A stretch of 64,000 bases of DNA, from assembly GCA_023333565.1 (NCBI GenBank), contig JAJKFH010003493.1, forward strand, positions 3,038,001 to 3,102,000. The letters are read 5' to 3'. Below the pieces are notes generated by a model. That model had not been told where the DNA came from. It made no database searches and saw nothing but the letters and a program-made list of their open reading frames with translations. Below are positions 61,938-64,000 of the stretch, in pieces. Origin of the DNA: Puffinus mauretanicus (taxonomy: Eukaryota; Chordata; Aves; Procellariiformes; Procellariidae). The position numbers and the translations under genes are program-made. Each line of letters begins with the position of its first letter. The first letter of the stretch is position 1.

Positions 61938-62833
61938 AGAAAAGATCCTGTTGGAAAGGACCTAAAATGATCACCTAGTCCAACTGCCTGATTACTTCAG
62001 GGCTGAGCAAAAGTTAAAGCATGGTATTAAGGGCATTGTTTGAATGCCTTTTAAACACTGACAGGCTCGGAGCGTCGACCGCTTCTCTAGGAAGCCTGTT
62101 CCAGTGTTTGACCACCCTCTCGGTAAAGAAGGGCTTCCTAATGTCCAGTCTAAACCTCCCCTGGTGCAGCTTTGAACCATTCCCACGCGTCCTATCACTG
62201 GATCCCAGGGAGAAGAGCTCAGCACCTCCCCCTCCACGTCCCCTCCTCAGGAAGCTGTAGAGAGCAATGAGGTCACCCCTCAGCCTCCTTTTCTCCAAAC
62301 TAGACAAACCCAAAGTCCTCAGCTGCTCCTCACAGGACATGCCTTCCAGCCCTTTCACCAGCCTTGTTGCCCTCCTCTGGATACATTCAAGGACTTTCAC
62401 ATCCTTAAATTGTGGGGCCTGGAACTGCACACAGTAATCAAGGTGGGGCCACACCAACACTGAATACAGCGGGATAATCATCTCTTTTGACCCGCTGGTT
62501 ATGCTGTGTTTGATGCACCCCAGGATGCAGTTTGCCCTCTTGGCTGCCAGGGCACGCTGCTGGCTCCTATTGAGCCTGCTGTCGACCAGCACCTCCAGAC
62601 CCCTTTCCGCAGGGCTGCTTTCCAGCCACTCCTCTCTCAATTTATACTTGTGCCTGGTGTGACTCTGTCCCAGGTGCAGAATCCAGCATTTGGACTTGTT
62701 AAATTTCATGCTATTAATGACTGCCCAATGCTCAAATCTCTCTAGATCCCTCTGAAAGGCATCTTGTCCCTCGAGGGAGTCAGCAGCACCTCCCAGTTTA
62801 GTATCACCAGCAAACTTCCTAAGGGTGCACTAT
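61938..62833 (-). mobile_element. CR1 LINE copy 4, 5'-truncated
   Basis: About 895 bp of CR1 in minus orientation, of a third type distinct from copies 1 to 3. The 3' UTR matches the CR1 pattern around TTGGACTAGGTGATCATTTT, but no ATTCTATG octamer tail follows. The element fades at about 61938 into AT-rich sequence. At the 5' end it stops just before the reverse transcriptase motif C, near 62830. The coding part has remained open throughout. Confidence 0.92.
62014..62830 (-). pseudogene. CR1 ORF2 fragment, uninterrupted (copy 4)
   Basis: An open remnant of about 271 codons of CR1 ORF2, from [12 protein letters not shown] at the 5' truncation to a TAA stop at 62014-62016. From the first methionine (62709) it is 231 residues. 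It contains reverse transcriptase motif C with glycine for the first aspartate (FAGD, codon GGT), then the C-terminal blocks [70 protein letters not shown] and HWNRLPREAVDAPSL. A glycine-rich insert (RRGRGGGGAE) sits where family members have a YLKGG-type block. It lacks the endonuclease and most of the reverse transcriptase palm, so it is a dead fragment despite the intact frame. Confidence 0.92.
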
Positions 62834-64000
62834 GTTAGTCATGCTTTTGAATGCATACAGCTGAGGAAAGGAAGTGTACTTGTGGCATGTAACTATAAAT
62901 GTAGTACTTGTGTTTTTTATATCACCACTTTTTCATGTGCTAACAGCTGATGCAAGACTGGGGGCTTAGTCAGCCATCTCTTGAGTTTTTCAGTAATTTT
63001 TCAGTAACCTAGGTTTAAGATCAATTGTTTAGGATTGGAAATCTGTAAACTTTTTAAAGAATCCATGTTACCCAGAGGTTGGTATCCTTACTGTTTGCTG
63101 AAATTGCAGTTTGAGAACATGTAGCCTACAGTCTGACCCGTAACACCTTGTTAATTTAGTTTGAAGACTATAGGTAAATATAAAGACTGATATTTCTACC
63201 TGTTGGATTCTGGAGAAGTGTCAAACATGATTGGGATAAATCTAGTGCAAAGATTTGTTTTCAGGCATTATTCTGGACATCGCTGGGGAGGGGGGGAGGA
63301 ATAAATTTGATATCATCAGGACCTGGCTGAAAAATCTGACTCTTTTCTGTCAGAAGAAACTGAGTGCATTCTTGAAAAATGTCCAGGAAAAAAAATCAAG
63401 TAACACTTGCATTCTTTGTTTCATTTGGAGAACACTGGAAGGTTTTCTTTTAAATTATATTTTCTTAATAATATCTTAAACAAAATATATTTCTGTATTA
63501 TGTAATAATCTTCAGTTAAAGTAACTATGGGAATCTGGCATGTTCTTTTGACTAAAATTTTTGAAATATCTTTTGTTTATTCCTCTGAATAAAAAATTGT
63601 ACTTTTTAATTATTTCTTTCCTGCAGAGGGATAATTGAATTAATCATGAATTTTGTACCTGCTATATTCTGTTTAAAACAAAGTCTTAAATTAAATTTTA
63701 GGGGATTGACTGGCAGTGAGAGTGGGAAAGGGAGGTGGCTTGCTCGATTTGACATTATTGGTTATGCATTTGTAAAACGAAAAAATTTAATTGAAAAGCT
63801 GAACCTGAGCTCCTTCAGAAGCAACCTCAAACCGACTTACAAGCTTCCTGCTTTCCTTTAGATGAGCTCAACAATTCCTTTTCTTACTAACTATTCATTT
63901 GCTAATGAACGAAATTAACAGATATAGCCAAGATCATAGCATGTACTAAAAGTTATTTTTAGATGATTATGAGTTTTTTGGACCTCTGGTTTTATTGTAT
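62834..64000. other. Unique non-coding DNA
   Basis: No firmly supported gene. A strong polypyrimidine tract and CAG at 63626 is followed by an open frame to a TAG at 63859-63861; this is discussed as a weak exon candidate under findings. Otherwise the stretch is AT-rich with no interpretable signal. Confidence 0.6.

Noticed and set aside
1..64000. tRNA, rRNA, snRNA genes, CRISPR arrays or prokaryotic operons
   Set aside because: No tRNA T-loop box, no recognisable structural RNA, no regularly spaced direct repeats with unique spacers, and no dense long reading frames were seen on either strand.

Overview
The window looks like ordinary bird nuclear DNA, most likely the inside of a very long intron or an intergenic gene desert. 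The evidence is direct. It carries four 5'-truncated CR1 LINE copies, three of them ending in the CR1-type ATTCTATG octamer tail, and two solo endogenous-retrovirus LTRs of types I recognise from bird genomes. These sit in AT-rich, stop-dense DNA with many homopolymer and short low-complexity tracts. I see no convincing host protein-coding gene, no tRNA, rRNA or snRNA, no CRISPR array and nothing bacterial. Almost all open frames are short chance frames; the longer ones trace to the retroelements or to GC-rich, stop-poor sequence.

Layout. 1-4784: unique non-coding DNA with a GC-rich patch near 361-600. 4785-5962: a complete solo LTR in minus orientation, bounded by a perfect 5-bp target duplication and holding a degenerate tandem array. 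5968-31912: about 26 kb of unique sequence with low-complexity tracts (pure G/T, purine and pyrimidine runs), a GC-rich block at 14850-15215 and another at 20740-20940 that contains a G-quadruplex motif. 31913-32242: CR1 copy 1 (+). 35850-36701: CR1 copy 2 (+). 43614-44548: CR1 copy 3 (-). 51448-52020: a second solo LTR (+) of a different family, with an imperfect 6-bp target duplication. 61938-62833: CR1 copy 4 (-). The rest is unique sequence.

There are no genes working together here. The only protein-coding ancestry is CR1 ORF2, the end of the reverse transcriptase and its C-terminal region. It is broken by frameshifts, stops or deletions in copies 2 and 3. Copies 1 and 4 remain open but are 5'-truncated fragments. 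Copies 3 and 4 share a glycine in place of the first aspartate of the reverse transcriptase FxDD motif.

I found no new biological system. The observations most worth a second look are the nine-unit array inside the first LTR, the shared FAGD change in two CR1 copies, the recurrent pure G/T (A/C) tracts, the GC-rich block at 14850-15215, and two weak exon-like segments at 8604-8678 and 63627-63861. All counts and ratios given are hand counts from the sequence.
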